Numbered from the stretch's first letter, positions 1-10,253 are shown. The stretch is 64,000 nucleotides of DNA from Prevotella dentasini JCM 15908 (GCF_000614065.1 NZ_BAKG01000015.1:24867-88866); one strand, 5' to 3'. Translations and numbers: made by a program. The notes: generated by a model from the sequence alone, not told the origin.

Positions 1-555
1 CATCAAGTTGTCGGGTGTTCCCCATTCCTGTGATTTCTTCAGGACTTTCTCAAATAGCCGTTCGCCCTGCGCGTCCTCCGTCAGCTGGAAGTCGTGGCTG
101 CCCTTGTTGCTCGTCAGCGCAAGAAGAATGACCCACTTGCCATTGTACTCGAGAAATGGCCTGACGCTGTCCTCACCCATGTAGGGGGCTACGGTAACAG
201 AGTCAAGATTATATTCCTCAAAGAAAGTCTGGGCATACATCTTCGACGTGTTGCCTATATCGCCGCGCTTTGCATCGGCAATGATGAAATGCCCGGGATG
301 ATTCTCCTTTATATACTGAATGGTCTTCTCAAATGCCGACATGCCCTTTAGTCCGTAGCACTCGTAAAAGGCGAGGTTAGGCTTGTAGGCTACGCAGTAG
401 GGGGCTGTAGCGTCGATGATGGCCTTGTTGAAGGCAAGGACGGGGTCTTCCTCCTTCAGCAGATGCCCGGGAATCTTGTTGATGTCAGTGTCCAGTCCCA
501 CGCACAGGAAGGACTTCTTCGTGAAGATTTGGTTGATTAGTTGTCTGCGGTTCAT
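1..555 (-). CDS. pyrF: Orotidine 5'-phosphate decarboxylase, 3' end cut by window edge
   Basis: This enzyme decarboxylates OMP to UMP, the last step of pyrimidine synthesis in the cytoplasm. The minus-strand frame opens at ATG 555 and gives 185 codons with no stop before the left edge, so the C-terminus is missing. The protein reads FLCVGLDTD near the start, then [14 protein letters not shown] (the Asp-Lys-Arg-Gly-Asp catalytic motif) and [11 protein letters not shown], which fits the long type 2 PyrF family. It is the last gene of a purM-prfA-pyrF run that is commonly kept together in Bacteroidetes. Confidence 0.93.
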   Translation of the reverse strand, partial: MNRRQLINQIFTKKSFLCVGLDTDINKIPGHLLKEEDPVLAFNKAIIDATAPYCVAYKPNLAFYECYGLKGMSAFEKTIQYIKENHPGHFIIADAKRGDIGNTSKMYAQTFFEEYNLDSVTVAPYMGEDSVRPFLEYNGKWVILLALTSNKGSHDFQLTEDAQGERLFEKVLKKSQEWGTPDNLM

Positions 556-560
556 GTTGT

Positions 561-745
561 TGGGAATTAAAGGGGGGTTATAGACTTGGAGAGATGTTGA
601 AAGAGATAAGGGAAGTCATGGAATTTGTCGCTCGTTACGCTTGCCGGGGAAGTTAAGGGACGATGCTGCTTAGGCATGGAGATAGCCCTTTTTGCATTTG
701 TCCTTCAGCTTCTTCTGAATCCCATAACACCCTTTAACTACAAAA
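561..745. repeat. Intergenic element with imperfect inverted ends (MITE-like)
   Basis: The gap between prfA and pyrF begins with TTAAAGGG/GTTAT-like sequence and ends with its imperfect inverse (ATAACACCCTTTAA). It contains TCGCTCGTTACGCTT at 628-642. The same 15-mer, with one change, lies in the purM-prfA gap at 1908-1922. Both gaps therefore probably carry copies of one short dispersed element. No gene is seen here. Confidence 0.45.
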
Positions 746-746
746 A

Positions 747-1859
747 TTACAATTCCGACTCTTTCAGCTTCTCGGCATTTTCAGCTACCGTGAGCGCATC
801 GATCATCTCCTGAATATCACCGTTCATAAAACCTTGTAGGTCGTGGGTGGTGAAGCCGATGCGATGGTCGGTAACGCGGCCCTGTGGAAAGTTGTAGGTG
901 CGAATCTTGGCACTGCGGTCGCCGGTAGATACGAGAGTCTTGCGCCGGCTGGCAATGTCGTCAATATATTTCTGATGCTCGTGGTCGTAGATGTAGGTGT
1001 AGAGACGGCTGAGAGCACGCTCCTTGTTCTTCGGCTGATCGCGCGTCTCGGTACACTCTATGAGGATTTCCTCCACTTCGCCCGTATTCGGATTCTTCCA
1101 CGGATAGCGCAGGCGCACACCCGATTCCACCTTGTTTACATTCTGACCACCTGCACCGCTCGAACGGAAGGTGTCCCACTTGATGTCGCCTTCGTTGATG
1201 TTCACCTCAAACTTGTCAGCCTCGGGCAGCACAGCCACCGTTGCAGCAGAGGTGTGCATGCGGCCCTGCGTCTCGGTGGCCGGCACACGCTGCACGCGGT
1301 GAACCCCCGACTCGTACTTCAGGATGCCATACACGCCCTCGCCCTCAACGGCAAAGTCTATCTCCTTGAAACCTCCCACAGCTCCTTCCGATACGGCAGT
1401 GATGGAGAGCTTCCAGCCCTTCTTGTCGCAGTAGCGTTTGTACATGTTGAAGAGGTCGCCTGCAAATAGGGCAGCCTCGTCGCCGCCTGCTCCGCCACGT
1501 ATTTCCATCTGTACGTTCTTGGCATCCTCGGGGTCTTTCGGCACAAGCAGGAGCTTTATCTCTTCTTCGAGCTTCGGCTGAAGTTCTTCGTTCTCGGAGA
1601 GTTCCTCGCGTGCCATCTCCTTCATGTCGGCATCGCTCTCGTTGGCAATGATGTCCTTCGCCTCCTTGATGGTTGTGAGGCAATTGATGTAACGTCGCCG
1701 GGCATCCATGATGTCGCCCAAATCCTTGTATTCTTTCGTGAGCTTCACATAGCGCGACTGGTCGGCAATGACGCTCGGGTCAGTGATTAGCGTCGAGACT
1801 TCCTCGTACCGGGCTTCAAGTCCGTCGAGTTTTTGGAGTATGTTGTTATTGTCTGTCAT
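747..1859 (-). CDS. prfA: Peptide chain release factor 1 (RF1)
   Basis: RF1 recognises UAA and UAG in the ribosomal A site and triggers peptide release. The 370-aa protein has the usual length. The tripeptide PAT of domain 2 (in [17 protein letters not shown]) is the RF1-type codon-recognition motif. The catalytic GGQ loop lies in [15 protein letters not shown]. The N-terminal half is the expected charged coiled-coil domain. ATG 1859 is the only sensible start. It sits between purM and pyrF on the same strand and may be co-transcribed with them. Confidence 0.97.
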   Translation of the reverse strand: MTDNNNILQKLDGLEARYEEVSTLITDPSVIADQSRYVKLTKEYKDLGDIMDARRRYINCLTTIKEAKDIIANESDADMKEMAREELSENEELQPKLEEEIKLLLVPKDPEDAKNVQMEIRGGAGGDEAALFAGDLFNMYKRYCDKKGWKLSITAVSEGAVGGFKEIDFAVEGEGVYGILKYESGVHRVQRVPATETQGRMHTSAATVAVLPEADKFEVNINEGDIKWDTFRSSGAGGQNVNKVESGVRLRYPWKNPNTGEVEEILIECTETRDQPKNKERALSRLYTYIYDHEHQKYIDDIASRRKTLVSTGDRSAKIRTYNFPQGRVTDHRIGFTTHDLQGFMNGDIQEMIDALTVAENAEKLKESEL

Positions 1860-1883
1860 GTTTCTTTTTGGGGAGTTTATTGG

Positions 1884-2018
1884 GAGTTAAAGGAGTTAGG
1901 GAGGTTATCGCTCGCTACGCTTCGAGGAGCTAAGGACTCATACTACTCTTGCAGTGATGCAAGACAGGCTTTGCATTTATCCCTTGATTTCTTAAGGCTT
2001 CCCTGATTTCTTTAACTC
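1884..2018. repeat. Intergenic element with imperfect inverted ends, second copy
   Basis: The purM-prfA gap carries GAGTTAAAG-type sequence at 1884-1904 and its imperfect inverse ending TTTAACTC at 1998-2018; about 17 of 21 positions pair. The internal 15-mer at 1908-1922 matches the element at 561-745. A transcript of the gap could fold into a long hairpin. Confidence 0.5.
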
Positions 2019-2023
2019 GAAAA

Positions 2024-3187
2024 TCAATATTCAAATGTTCCGAACTCGCTTTTAATTGTCAGGCTGCGCTTGCCTTCCTCTATGTATCCTACCACCTGCG
2101 CATCGATATTGAACGACTTGCTGATGGCAATGACCTGCCCGGCAACTTCGGGGCGGACATATATTTCCATGCGATGACCCATGTTGAAGACCTGATACAT
2201 TTCCTTCCAGTCTGTTCCGCTGCAATCCTTGATGGCACGGAAGAGAGGCGGAACGGGGAACATGTTGTCCTTCACGACGCGGCAGTTCTCGCCGACGAAG
2301 TGGAGCACCTTGGTCTGTGCTCCCCCTGTGCAATGAACCATTCCGTGAATCTCGGGACGCAGTTCGTCAAGCAGCCGCTTGATGACCGGGGCATAGGTAC
2401 GCGTGGGAGAGAGTACCAGTTCGCCTGCCGTAACAGGACTGCCCTCAACAGGGTCGGTCAGCTGGTACTTGCCGCTGTAGACCAGCTCTTCGGGCACGGC
2501 ATGGTCGTAGCTCTCGGGATAATGCTCTGCCAGATACTTGGCAAAGACGTCGTGGCGCGCAGAGGTCAGTCCGTTGCTGCCCATGCCTCCGTTGTAGCGC
2601 GTCTCGTAACTGGCTTGCCCCGTAGAGGAAAGTCCGACGACGACATCGCCCGGGCGGATATTGGCATTGTCTATGACATCCTTGCGGCGCATGCGGCAGG
2701 TAACGGTGGAGTCTACGATGATGGTGCGCACAAGGTCGCCCACGTCGGCCGTCTCACCTCCCGTAGGATAGATGCCGATGCCCATCCTGCGTATGTCTGC
2801 CAGAAGCTCGTCCGTGCCATTGATGATGGCAGAGATGACTTCTCCCGGCACAAGCATCTTGTTGCGCCCGATGGTGGACGAGACGAGAATGTTATCCACC
2901 GCGCCTACGCAGAGCAGGTCGTCGGTGTTCATCACTATCGCGTCCTGTGCAATGCCCCGCCAGACTCCGAGGTCTCCCGTCTCCTTCCAGTACATGTAGG
3001 CAAGCGACGATTTCGTGCCTGCCCCGTCGGCGTGCATGATGTTGCAATACTCCGGGTCGCCCCCGAGGATGTCGGGGATAATCTTGCAGAAAGCCTGCGG
3101 ATAGAGACCCTTGTCGATGTTCTTGATGGCGTTATGCACATCTTCCTTGGCAGCACTTACGCCGCGCATCATATATCTGTTATTCAT
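2024..3187 (-). CDS. purM: Phosphoribosylformylglycinamidine cyclo-ligase (AIR synthase)
   Basis: PurM closes FGAM to AIR using ATP, the fifth step of purine synthesis. The 387-aa protein shows HADGAGTKSSLAYMYWK (the family's G-x-GTK substrate-binding stretch), NTDDLLCVGA, PTGGETADVGDL and VVGLSSTGQASYETRYNGGMGSNGLT split over its two PurM domains. It is longer than the E. coli enzyme, as is usual for Bacteroidetes homologues. The start at 3187 gives MNNRYMMRGVSA. A -7 box lies about 80 bases upstream at 3266-3273. Confidence 0.95.
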   Translation of the reverse strand: MNNRYMMRGVSAAKEDVHNAIKNIDKGLYPQAFCKIIPDILGGDPEYCNIMHADGAGTKSSLAYMYWKETGDLGVWRGIAQDAIVMNTDDLLCVGAVDNILVSSTIGRNKMLVPGEVISAIINGTDELLADIRRMGIGIYPTGGETADVGDLVRTIIVDSTVTCRMRRKDVIDNANIRPGDVVVGLSSTGQASYETRYNGGMGSNGLTSARHDVFAKYLAEHYPESYDHAVPEELVYSGKYQLTDPVEGSPVTAGELVLSPTRTYAPVIKRLLDELRPEIHGMVHCTGGAQTKVLHFVGENCRVVKDNMFPVPPLFRAIKDCSGTDWKEMYQVFNMGHRMEIYVRPEVAGQVIAISKSFNIDAQVVGYIEEGKRSLTIKSEFGTFEY

Positions 3188-3265
3188 ATTCTTTTGTTAG
3201 CTGATGAGCTGAGAGGCTGCAACTCCTTCATCCTGCGGCCTGCCCGTCCACTTGAAATTCAAGTG

Positions 3266-3273
3266 CAAAGGTA
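3266..3273 (-). promoter_or_regulatory. Probable -7 box for purM
   Basis: On the minus strand this reads TACCTTTG, a match to the Bacteroidetes -7 consensus TAnnTTTG. No convincing -33 element is seen at the right distance. Confidence 0.5.
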
Positions 3274-3578
3274 GTATATATTTGTTGATTTTGAGCCGAA
3301 GACAGCCATATTTTTTGCCTTATCCCCATACGAATGGGAAAGACCCGGAAAGGACTGACGGGAAACACCAAAGAAATTCGCGAAAAATCCATAGGGCTGA
3401 CTTATTATAAAGCTGACGAGCTTTTCGGGCATTGATGATTTGCTATGAAAAGGACGATGATTTCCGGGTTGTCTGGAGCAGCCGCCTCTGCGGATTTAAT
3501 GGCATCCAGCCTGCGTGAAGCTGACAACAGATCGGCAAAATCCTGACTTACACGCTTCCTGTTTTGAAATTTTATGCC

Positions 3579-3586
3579 TATCTTTG
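3579..3586 (+). promoter_or_regulatory. Probable -7 box for the M3 peptidase gene
   Basis: TATCTTTG matches TAnnTTTG and lies 42 bases before an ATG at 3628 that opens a signal-peptide-like frame. The rest of the 3188-3627 gap holds nothing else recognised; a 70-codon minus-strand frame there has no protein-like features. Confidence 0.45.
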
Positions 3587-3746
3587 TGCCGTCAAAAGCA
3601 AATAAAATCAATAACAAACGAAAACTTATGAAGATTCATCTCAAGCAAATGCTCCTTGCCGCAGGAATAGCCTGCACCGCACTCACGCATACGCCGTAAC
3701 GGGAAAGCCACAAGGCAAGAAGACCACAACGCCTGTCAACCCGCTT

Positions 3747-5774
3747 ATGAAACCAAGTCCACTACCCTTTAATGCCCCTGACTTCAGCAAAATCAAGGGC
3801 GAACACTACCTGCCTGCCATCAAGGCTGCCATCGACGAGCAGCGACGGGAAATAAAAGCCATCACTGACAACCGGCAGAAACCAACCTTCGCCAACACCA
3901 TTCTCGCCTACGAGCGGAGCGGACGGACGCTGGAACGTGTGTCGAATATCTTCTTCTGCGTTGCCGAAGCCCATAAGACACCCGACATAGAACAAGCCGA
4001 GACGCTCATCATCCCCCTGCTGACCGACTTTGAGAACGAGGTGAAGTTCAACCAGAAATTCTTTCAGCGCATCAAGTACGTGTACGACAACGAACGTACA
4101 CGGCTCAAGGGTGAGGATGCCAAACTTCTGGAAGAAGTCTACAAGGGCTTCACTCATGCCGGTGCCCTCCTCCCACAAGCCAAGATGCAGCGCATGCAGG
4201 AGATAAACAACGAACTGGCAAAGCTCCAGCAGGAATTCGGCAACATGCTCCCCAAGGCAGCCGGCGAGGCCACAGTATGGGTAGACGACGCAAAAGAGCT
4301 TTCCGGACTTGGCGAGGCCGACATAGCCCAGTGCAAAAAAGATGCCGAGAACCGGGGAAGCAAGGCACCCTACTGCATCGTCATCACCAATACCACCCAG
4401 CAGCCCATCCTCGCCAGTCTTGACAACCGGAGCCTGCGCGAGCGCATCTACAACGCATCCATTCACCGCACCGACGGGACAGGGGCTTTCAGCACCTTCC
4501 CCATTGTAGAGAAGATAGCCCGGCTGCGTGCCGAAAAGGCTGAGCTGATGGGATTCAAAGACTATGCCTCCTACTCTCTCGACCAGACTATGGCGAAGAA
4601 CACTGCCAACGTATATACCTTCCTCCGCCAGCTCATCGCGGCCTATCAGCCCAAAGCAGAGGCAGAGACTAAGGCCATTGAGCAGTATGCCCGGCAGACG
4701 CAGGGAGCCGACTTCCGCCTGCAGCCCTACGACCGTTTCTATTATTCTGCAAAAATGAAGAAAGAGCAGTACAGCTTCAGCGACGACGACGTGAAGCCCT
4801 ACTTCAATCTCGACTCTGTGCTGGTCAACGGAATCTTCTATGCCGCCCACCGTGCCTATGGTCTCAACTTCCATGAGCGTAAGGACCTGCCGACATATCA
4901 CAGCGACATGAAGGTTTTCGACGTGCTCGATGCCAACGGCAAGCAGGTAGCCCTCTTCTATTGCGACTACTTCCGCCGCCCCACCAAACGCGGCGGAGCA
5001 TGGATGAGTGCCTTCCTCAAGCAGAGCCGCGACCGCAGCCAGCTGCCCGTCATCTACAACGTATGCAACTACGCTAAGGCACCCGAAGGACAACCAACAC
5101 TCCTGACATGGGACGAGACGACCACTATGTTCCATGAATTCGGACACGGACTCCACGGCATGCTGTCCGACTGCAACTACAATACGCTCAGTGGTACGGC
5201 AGTAGCCCGCGATTTCGTAGAGATGCCGTCTCAGTTCAACGAGTCGTTTGCGAGCATCCCCGAGGTGTTCAACAACTACGCACGCCACTACAAAACCGGT
5301 GAGGCCATGCCCGAAGACTTGAAAAGCAAGATGCTCGGCTCTCTCAACTTCCAGTCGGCCTACGCTCTCGGCGAGAACCTTGCCGCAACCTGCCTTGACA
5401 TGGCATGGCACTGCCTCTCCTCCTCGCAGATACCTACAGCTGACAAGGCAAAGGACTTTGAGACATCAGCCCTGAGAGAAGTCGGACTGCTCAGCACACA
5501 GATACCTCCACGCTACTCCACCTCCTACTTCAACCATGTTTGGGGCGGGGGCTACGCAGCAGGCTATTACAGCTATCTGTGGAGCGAGGTGCTTGCCGTA
5601 AACATTGCCGACTACTTTGCAGCCCACGGTGCCCTGAACCGCTCGGTAGGCGATGCTTTCCGCGCGAAGGTTCTCAGCCGCGGCAACACCCTTGACCTGA
5701 TGTCTGCCTTCTCCTCCTTTACCGGCCTGCAAGCTCCCGACGCCAAGGGGCTGTTGAAAGCAAGAGGATTGTAA
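3747..5774 (+). CDS. dcp: M3 family metallopeptidase, peptidyl-dipeptidase Dcp type; signal peptide lost by frameshift
   Basis: This is a zinc dipeptidyl carboxypeptidase of the oligopeptidase A/Dcp family. The zinc motif is HEFGH in TTTMFHEFGHGLHGMLSD, and the C-terminal half has the family stretch YFNHVWGGGYAAGYYSYLW. The intact frame starts at 3747 (675 aa). The natural start is more likely ATG 3628. That frame gives a signal peptide (MKIHLKQMLLAAGIACTAL) but stops at 3697, while the 3747 frame reads upstream as AYAVTGKPQGKKTT. Losing one base near 3686 joins the two. The mature enzyme is probably periplasmic, as in other Bacteroidetes. Confidence 0.92.
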   Translation: MKPSPLPFNAPDFSKIKGEHYLPAIKAAIDEQRREIKAITDNRQKPTFANTILAYERSGRTLERVSNIFFCVAEAHKTPDIEQAETLIIPLLTDFENEVKFNQKFFQRIKYVYDNERTRLKGEDAKLLEEVYKGFTHAGALLPQAKMQRMQEINNELAKLQQEFGNMLPKAAGEATVWVDDAKELSGLGEADIAQCKKDAENRGSKAPYCIVITNTTQQPILASLDNRSLRERIYNASIHRTDGTGAFSTFPIVEKIARLRAEKAELMGFKDYASYSLDQTMAKNTANVYTFLRQLIAAYQPKAEAETKAIEQYARQTQGADFRLQPYDRFYYSAKMKKEQYSFSDDDVKPYFNLDSVLVNGIFYAAHRAYGLNFHERKDLPTYHSDMKVFDVLDANGKQVALFYCDYFRRPTKRGGAWMSAFLKQSRDRSQLPVIYNVCNYAKAPEGQPTLLTWDETTTMFHEFGHGLHGMLSDCNYNTLSGTAVARDFVEMPSQFNESFASIPEVFNNYARHYKTGEAMPEDLKSKMLGSLNFQSAYALGENLAATCLDMAWHCLSSSQIPTADKAKDFETSALREVGLLSTQIPPRYSTSYFNHVWGGGYAAGYYSYLWSEVLAVNIADYFAAHGALNRSVGDAFRAKVLSRGNTLDLMSAFSSFTGLQAPDAKGLLKARGL

Positions 5775-5782
5775 GGCTGCTC

Positions 5783-5866
5783 CAAAACGGCACTTTGGCA
5801 CAACGAACAAGCCCGTTTCGCACAACGAAAGTGGCACTTTGACACAACAAAAGTGCCACTTTTGTT
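5783..5866. repeat. GTGGCACTTT-type intergenic hairpin repeat, copy 1
   Basis: The gap contains AAAGTGGCACTTT (5828-5840) followed by AAAAGTGCCACTTTT (5849-5863), plus a diverged CGGCACTTT unit. The two units can pair with each other. The last is followed by a T-run, so it may serve as a terminator for the M3 peptidase gene. Related copies lie at 21.5, 35.5 and 56.4 kb. Confidence 0.65.
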
Positions 5867-5930
5867 TTTCCATATTCTCATGCTCGCACCAATACAATAA
5901 ATATTATGGTTTTGACGTTATAGTAATTGT

Positions 5931-8014
5931 ATGAATGATCAAATGGATTTTCACTCATTGTATAATCGTCTGCTGGTGCTTGCGATATTTTCCTGTGTTG
6001 CCGTAACACTGGGAAGCTGTGGTGTGGAGCGAAACATCAAGAAAGGAGAAAAGTTCCTTTCGCTTGGTGAATATTATGATGCAGCTGCACAATTCAAGAC
6101 AGCTTACCAACGCACACCACCGAAAGACAGGCAGCAGAGGGGTGAAATGGCTCAAAAAATGGCATTATGCTACGACCGTATAGCTGTTTCTCAACGGGCA
6201 ATTGCAGCCTACAGGAATGTTATCCGATACAAACAGGATGATGGGGAAACACATCAACGACTGGCAGACAACCTGATGAAGAATGGAAGTTATGCCGATG
6301 CAGCAAAGGAATACCGAATAGCTCTTGATTCTATGCCTGACAACCCGGGTATTATCAGCAAGCTGCAAGCAGCTTCAGCCGCGTCAGCTACCAAGGAGCA
6401 AGGCTCGAAATATATTGTAAAGAAGATGGATATCTTCAATTCACGCCGGCAGGACTTTTCCCCCATGCTGTACGGAGACCACTTTGAGCAGCTCTATTTC
6501 ACCTCTACACGCAACGAGGCACAAGGCGATGAATTGAGTGGTATCACAGGCGTAAAGCCGGGCGACATCTTTGTCAGTGAGAAAGACGACAAGGGCAAAT
6601 GGGGCAATCCCCACACAATAGAATCTGGCTGAACACTGTGGCCGATGAAGGGACGCCTGCGTTCTCAGCTGATGGCAGAGAAATGTACATCACCCAGTGT
6701 CTGACCGACCCAAGCTATCCGCGCTATGCACAGATAGCCGTCAGCAATCGCTCGGATGCTGCATGGGGCAAGGCTACCAAACTCGAAATCAGTCGCGACA
6801 CGCTCTCCAGCTTCGCCCATCCTGCTATTTCGCCCGACGGCAATTGGCTCTATTTTACAAGCGACATGCCCGGTGGAAAGGGCGGACTTGATATTTGGCG
6901 CGTTCGTCTCATCGGCGGTACGACAGGTGGTGTTGAAAATCTCGGAGAACCCATCAATACACCCGGCGACGAGACTTTTCCTACGTTCCGCCCCAATGGA
7001 GACCTTTATTTTTCCAGTAACGGACACGGCGGATTGGGAGGCCTTGACATCTTTATAGCCAAGGTTGGCAGCGACCGACGCTACCATTTGGAACATCCCG
7101 GCTATCCGCTCAACTCTCAAGGTGATGATTTCGGCATGACCTTTGAAGGACCTCACAACCGTGGGTTCTTCTCGTCCAACCGAGGCGACGGCCGTGGCTG
7201 GGACCACATTTATAGCTTTGAGCTTCCCGAAATTATACAGACGGTCAAAGGATGGGTTTATGAGATGGATGGCTACGAACTTCCCGCAGCGCAGGTGTTC
7301 ATGGTAGGCGATGACGGAACAAACAAGAAGCTGTCCGTTAAAGGCGATGGCTCATTCGAGCAGGAGATACAACCGGGAGTCAGCTATATTATGCTTGCGA
7401 CCTGCAAGGGTTTCCTCAACCATAAGGAAGAATTGCGTGTAGAGCCGGTAGGCGAGTCAAAAGAACATACAATCCAGTTCCCATTGGCAAGCATCCGTGT
7501 CCCTGTGATGATTGACAATATCTTCTACGACTTCGATAAAGCCAACCTCCGTCCCGAATCGGAAAAAGCTCTTGACGGACTTGTCAGTCTTCTCAACGAG
7601 AATCCAAATGTAACGATAGAACTCTCCGCTCATACAGACTACAAGGGATCGGCCGAATATAACAAAAGGCTTTCACAACGACGTGCCGATGCCGTTGTAG
7701 CATATCTTACGGCCCATGGTATTGCCGCTGACCGACTGACTCCTGTCGGCTACGGAAAGGAACGCCCAAAAACTGTCCGTAGGAAACTCACAGAGAAATA
7801 TTCTTGGCTGAAAGAGAATGATGCCCTTTCCGAAGAGTTCATCAAGAAACTCGACAAAGACAAACAGGAAATAGCCAACCAGCTCAACCGACGCACGGAG
7901 TTTGTTGTCCTCCGTACTACTTACGGTATGTTCGACGAAAAGGGCAACCTGAAACAGCAGCCGAAACCAAAGAAAAAGGTTGAGACAGAAGAAGATGAGA
8001 TTATAATAGAGTAG
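5931..8014 (+). CDS. porE: PorE-like type IX secretion lipoprotein (TPR, PD40 propeller, CRD, OmpA domain); frameshifted
   Basis: Domain order matches Porphyromonas PorE. A lipoprotein signal with Cys at residue 30 (VTLGSC) is followed by TPR-like repeats (about 35-150), WD40/PD40 beta-propeller blades (AFSADGREMYI, AISPDGNWLYFTSD, TFRPNGDLYFSS), a carboxypeptidase-regulatory-like fold, and a C-terminal OmpA peptidoglycan-binding domain (IFYDFDKANLRPESEKALD, ELSAHTDYKG). PorE-type proteins anchor the secretion machine to peptidoglycan at the inner face of the outer membrane. The frame from 5931 stops at 6632 and continues in the -1 frame to 8014. One missing C at about 6629 (GGCTGAAC for GGCCTGAAC) explains the break. 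rsmF follows after 3 bases. Confidence 0.85.
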
Positions 8015-8017
8015 CAA

Positions 8018-9325
8018 ATGCAACTTCCACAAGAATTTGAAGCCTATACCCGGGCACTCTTCGGAGACAGCCTCTACCAGTCTTTCCTTAAAGGCTTGGA
8101 AGAGCCTGCCCCCGTAAGTATTCGTCTGAATCCTTTCAAGTTCCCTGCTCATGCAACTATCAGTGACGACTTGCACCCACAGCCAGTCCCTTGGTGCAGG
8201 GAAGGCTTTTGGCTCAATAGCCATCCGAACTTTACTTTTGACCCACTCTTGCACGCAGGAGTCTATTATGTACAGGAAGCATCGTCAATGTTTCTTTCAC
8301 ACGTCCTTCGTCATTGGGTTAAACATCCGGTTGTAGCACTTGACCTCTGTGCTGCTCCGGGAGGCAAGACCACCTGCGCCCGTGCTGCCCTTCCCACAGG
8401 TTCGCTGCTATTCTCCAACGAACCTATAGGGAAACGTGCACAAATCCTTGCAGAGAATGTGCAGAAATTTGGACATCCCGATGTAATCGTCACCAACAAT
8501 TATCCACGCGATTACAAAAAGACAAAGCTCGTTTTCGATATTATCATTGCCGATGTGCCTTGCTCTGGTGAAGGCATGTTTCGCAAGGATGCACAGGCGG
8601 TTGAGGAATGGAGCCTTCAGAATGTAAAGAACTGCCGACAGCTACAACGTAGTATCATTGCAGACATTTGGGAGAATCTTAAGCCCGGTGGTCTCCTTGT
8701 CTATTCCACCTGCACTTTCAACGCGCATGAAAATGAGGAGAATATTGCATGGATACTTAGCCAATATGACGCTCAATTGTTATCCGTACCGACAGGAGAA
8801 GATTGGAACATAACCGGTTCACTTGTCAGCAACCCATTGCCTGATGGTAACGACTTTTCCGTCTATCGATTTATCCCCGGCAGAACGCGTGGTGAAGGAT
8901 TCTTCATGGCTATTATAAGAAAACAGGATAAGGATAACTATCCTGACGACAACATTAAGACCAGTAAATACATCTCCGAGGCAGAGAAAAGACTACGCAT
9001 ACTCTCTCATGGAGTAAAGGAGGGGATGCTGAAAGGCAAGACGATTGTTCCTGACCATAGCTTTGCCCTCTCAACCACGGCAGACAAGTCAGCCTACCCT
9101 ATCCTTCCCGTTTCTTACGCGACAGCAGTTAGTTATCTCCGCCATGAAGCCATTACGCTTCCCGATAGTGCGCCACGCGGCATAATACTCCTTGCCTATC
9201 AGGGACAAACGCTCGGTTTCGTCAAAAACCTTGGCAATCGTGCCAACAATCTTTATCCGCAGGAATGGCGCATCAAAAGCAGCCACGTGCCGGAAGAACA
9301 TAAAATTATTATATCAAGGAGTTGA
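8018..9325 (+). CDS. rsmF: 16S rRNA (cytosine-C5)-methyltransferase, RsmF/RsmB (NOL1/NOP2/sun) family
   Basis: This SAM-dependent RNA m5C methyltransferase has motif I ALDLCAAPGGKTT, motif IV DVPCSGEGMFRKD and motif VI STCTFNAHENEENI, so both family cysteines (PC and TC) are present. The C-terminal part (GQTLGFVKNLGNRANNLYPQ) matches the RsmF-type extension with a PUA-like domain. At 435 aa it is close to RsmF in length. It starts 3 bases after the porE-like gene, so the two are likely co-transcribed. Confidence 0.88.
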   Translation: MQLPQEFEAYTRALFGDSLYQSFLKGLEEPAPVSIRLNPFKFPAHATISDDLHPQPVPWCREGFWLNSHPNFTFDPLLHAGVYYVQEASSMFLSHVLRHWVKHPVVALDLCAAPGGKTTCARAALPTGSLLFSNEPIGKRAQILAENVQKFGHPDVIVTNNYPRDYKKTKLVFDIIIADVPCSGEGMFRKDAQAVEEWSLQNVKNCRQLQRSIIADIWENLKPGGLLVYSTCTFNAHENEENIAWILSQYDAQLLSVPTGEDWNITGSLVSNPLPDGNDFSVYRFIPGRTRGEGFFMAIIRKQDKDNYPDDNIKTSKYISEAEKRLRILSHGVKEGMLKGKTIVPDHSFALSTTADKSAYPILPVSYATAVSYLRHEAITLPDSAPRGIILLAYQGQTLGFVKNLGNRANNLYPQEWRIKSSHVPEEHKIIISRS

Positions 9326-9451
9326 TGATGTCAAAGAAATAAGGGAATCAAGAAGCGTTTAACACAACACTAATCCTCCTGTAAATTTCACAACAACTAT
9401 ATATTAGAAATTCTCCCACCGCTCCATAATCCTATAAATTCAATTATAAAC

Positions 9452-10246
9452 ATGCAACAATACCTTAACCTCCTCAACCGCATCCTCACCGAAGGAACAA
9501 AAAAATGCGACCGTACAGGAACGGGAACGCTCTCTGTCTTCGGCAATCAAATGCGATTTAATATGGCAGATGGATTTCCTCTCCTTACGACGAAGAAACT
9601 CCATCTGAAGAGTATCATCTACGAACTCTTGTGGTTTCTCAGGGGAGATACCAACGTACGCTATCTTCAGGAACATGGGGTGAGAATATGGAATGAATGG
9701 GCGGACGAAAAAGGAGAGTTGGGACCCGTCTACGGACATCAATGGCGGTCGTGGCCTGACTACAAAGGCGGAACTATTGACCAGATAAAAAACGTAGTAG
9801 AGCAGATAAGATACAATCCTGACTCGCGCCGCATGCTTGTAACGGCATGGAACCCTGCGGAAGTAGACGAAATGGCGTTACCCCCCTGTCATTGCCTTTT
9901 CCAGTTTTATGTGGCTGATGGCAGGCTCTCCCTCCAATTATATCAACGCTCTGCCGATACCTTTCTTGGCGTACCTTTCAATATTGCCTCCTACGCGCTT
10001 CTACTTCAGATGATGGCACAGGTAACGGGGCTTGAGGCTGGTGAGTTTATCCATACCACAGGCGATACCCACCTCTATCTCAACCATATAGAACAGGTTC
10101 GTCTACAGCTTACCCGTGAGCCACGCCCACTGCCGAAAATGAACATAAACTCTGATGTAAAAGACATCTTCGATTTTCAGTACGAAGACTTTGAGCTAAT
10201 CGAATACAATCCTTATCCACACATAGCAGGTAAAGTTTCAGTATAA
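9452..10246 (+). CDS. thyA: Thymidylate synthase
   Basis: ThyA methylates dUMP to dTMP with methylene-THF. At 264 aa it has the E. coli length. The active-site cysteine lies in [13 protein letters not shown], the phosphate-binding arginines in [12 protein letters not shown], and the folate/dUMP region reads [21 protein letters not shown]. The folate reductase gene follows after an inverted-repeat gap, so dTMP synthesis and folate recycling are paired here. Confidence 0.98.
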   Translation: MQQYLNLLNRILTEGTKKCDRTGTGTLSVFGNQMRFNMADGFPLLTTKKLHLKSIIYELLWFLRGDTNVRYLQEHGVRIWNEWADEKGELGPVYGHQWRSWPDYKGGTIDQIKNVVEQIRYNPDSRRMLVTAWNPAEVDEMALPPCHCLFQFYVADGRLSLQLYQRSADTFLGVPFNIASYALLLQMMAQVTGLEAGEFIHTTGDTHLYLNHIEQVRLQLTREPRPLPKMNINSDVKDIFDFQYEDFELIEYNPYPHIAGKVSV

Positions 10247-10253
10247 AGTCTGG

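Noticed and set aside
2174..3274. 366-codon open frame antisense to purM
   Set aside because: Complement of a well-conserved gene, with no motif of its own.
3405..3617. 70-codon minus-strand frame between purM and the M3 peptidase
   Set aside because: No family features, and it runs antisense through the likely promoter of the peptidase gene.
3762..5411. 549-codon open frame antisense to the M3 peptidase
   Set aside because: Shadow of a GC-rich coding strand; the plus-strand product has the HEFGH zinc site and full family pattern.
5931..8014. Programmed ribosomal frameshifting as the reason for split genes
   Set aside because: Thirteen unrelated genes share the pattern with no common slippery site or downstream structure, and most are repaired by one base in a homopolymer.
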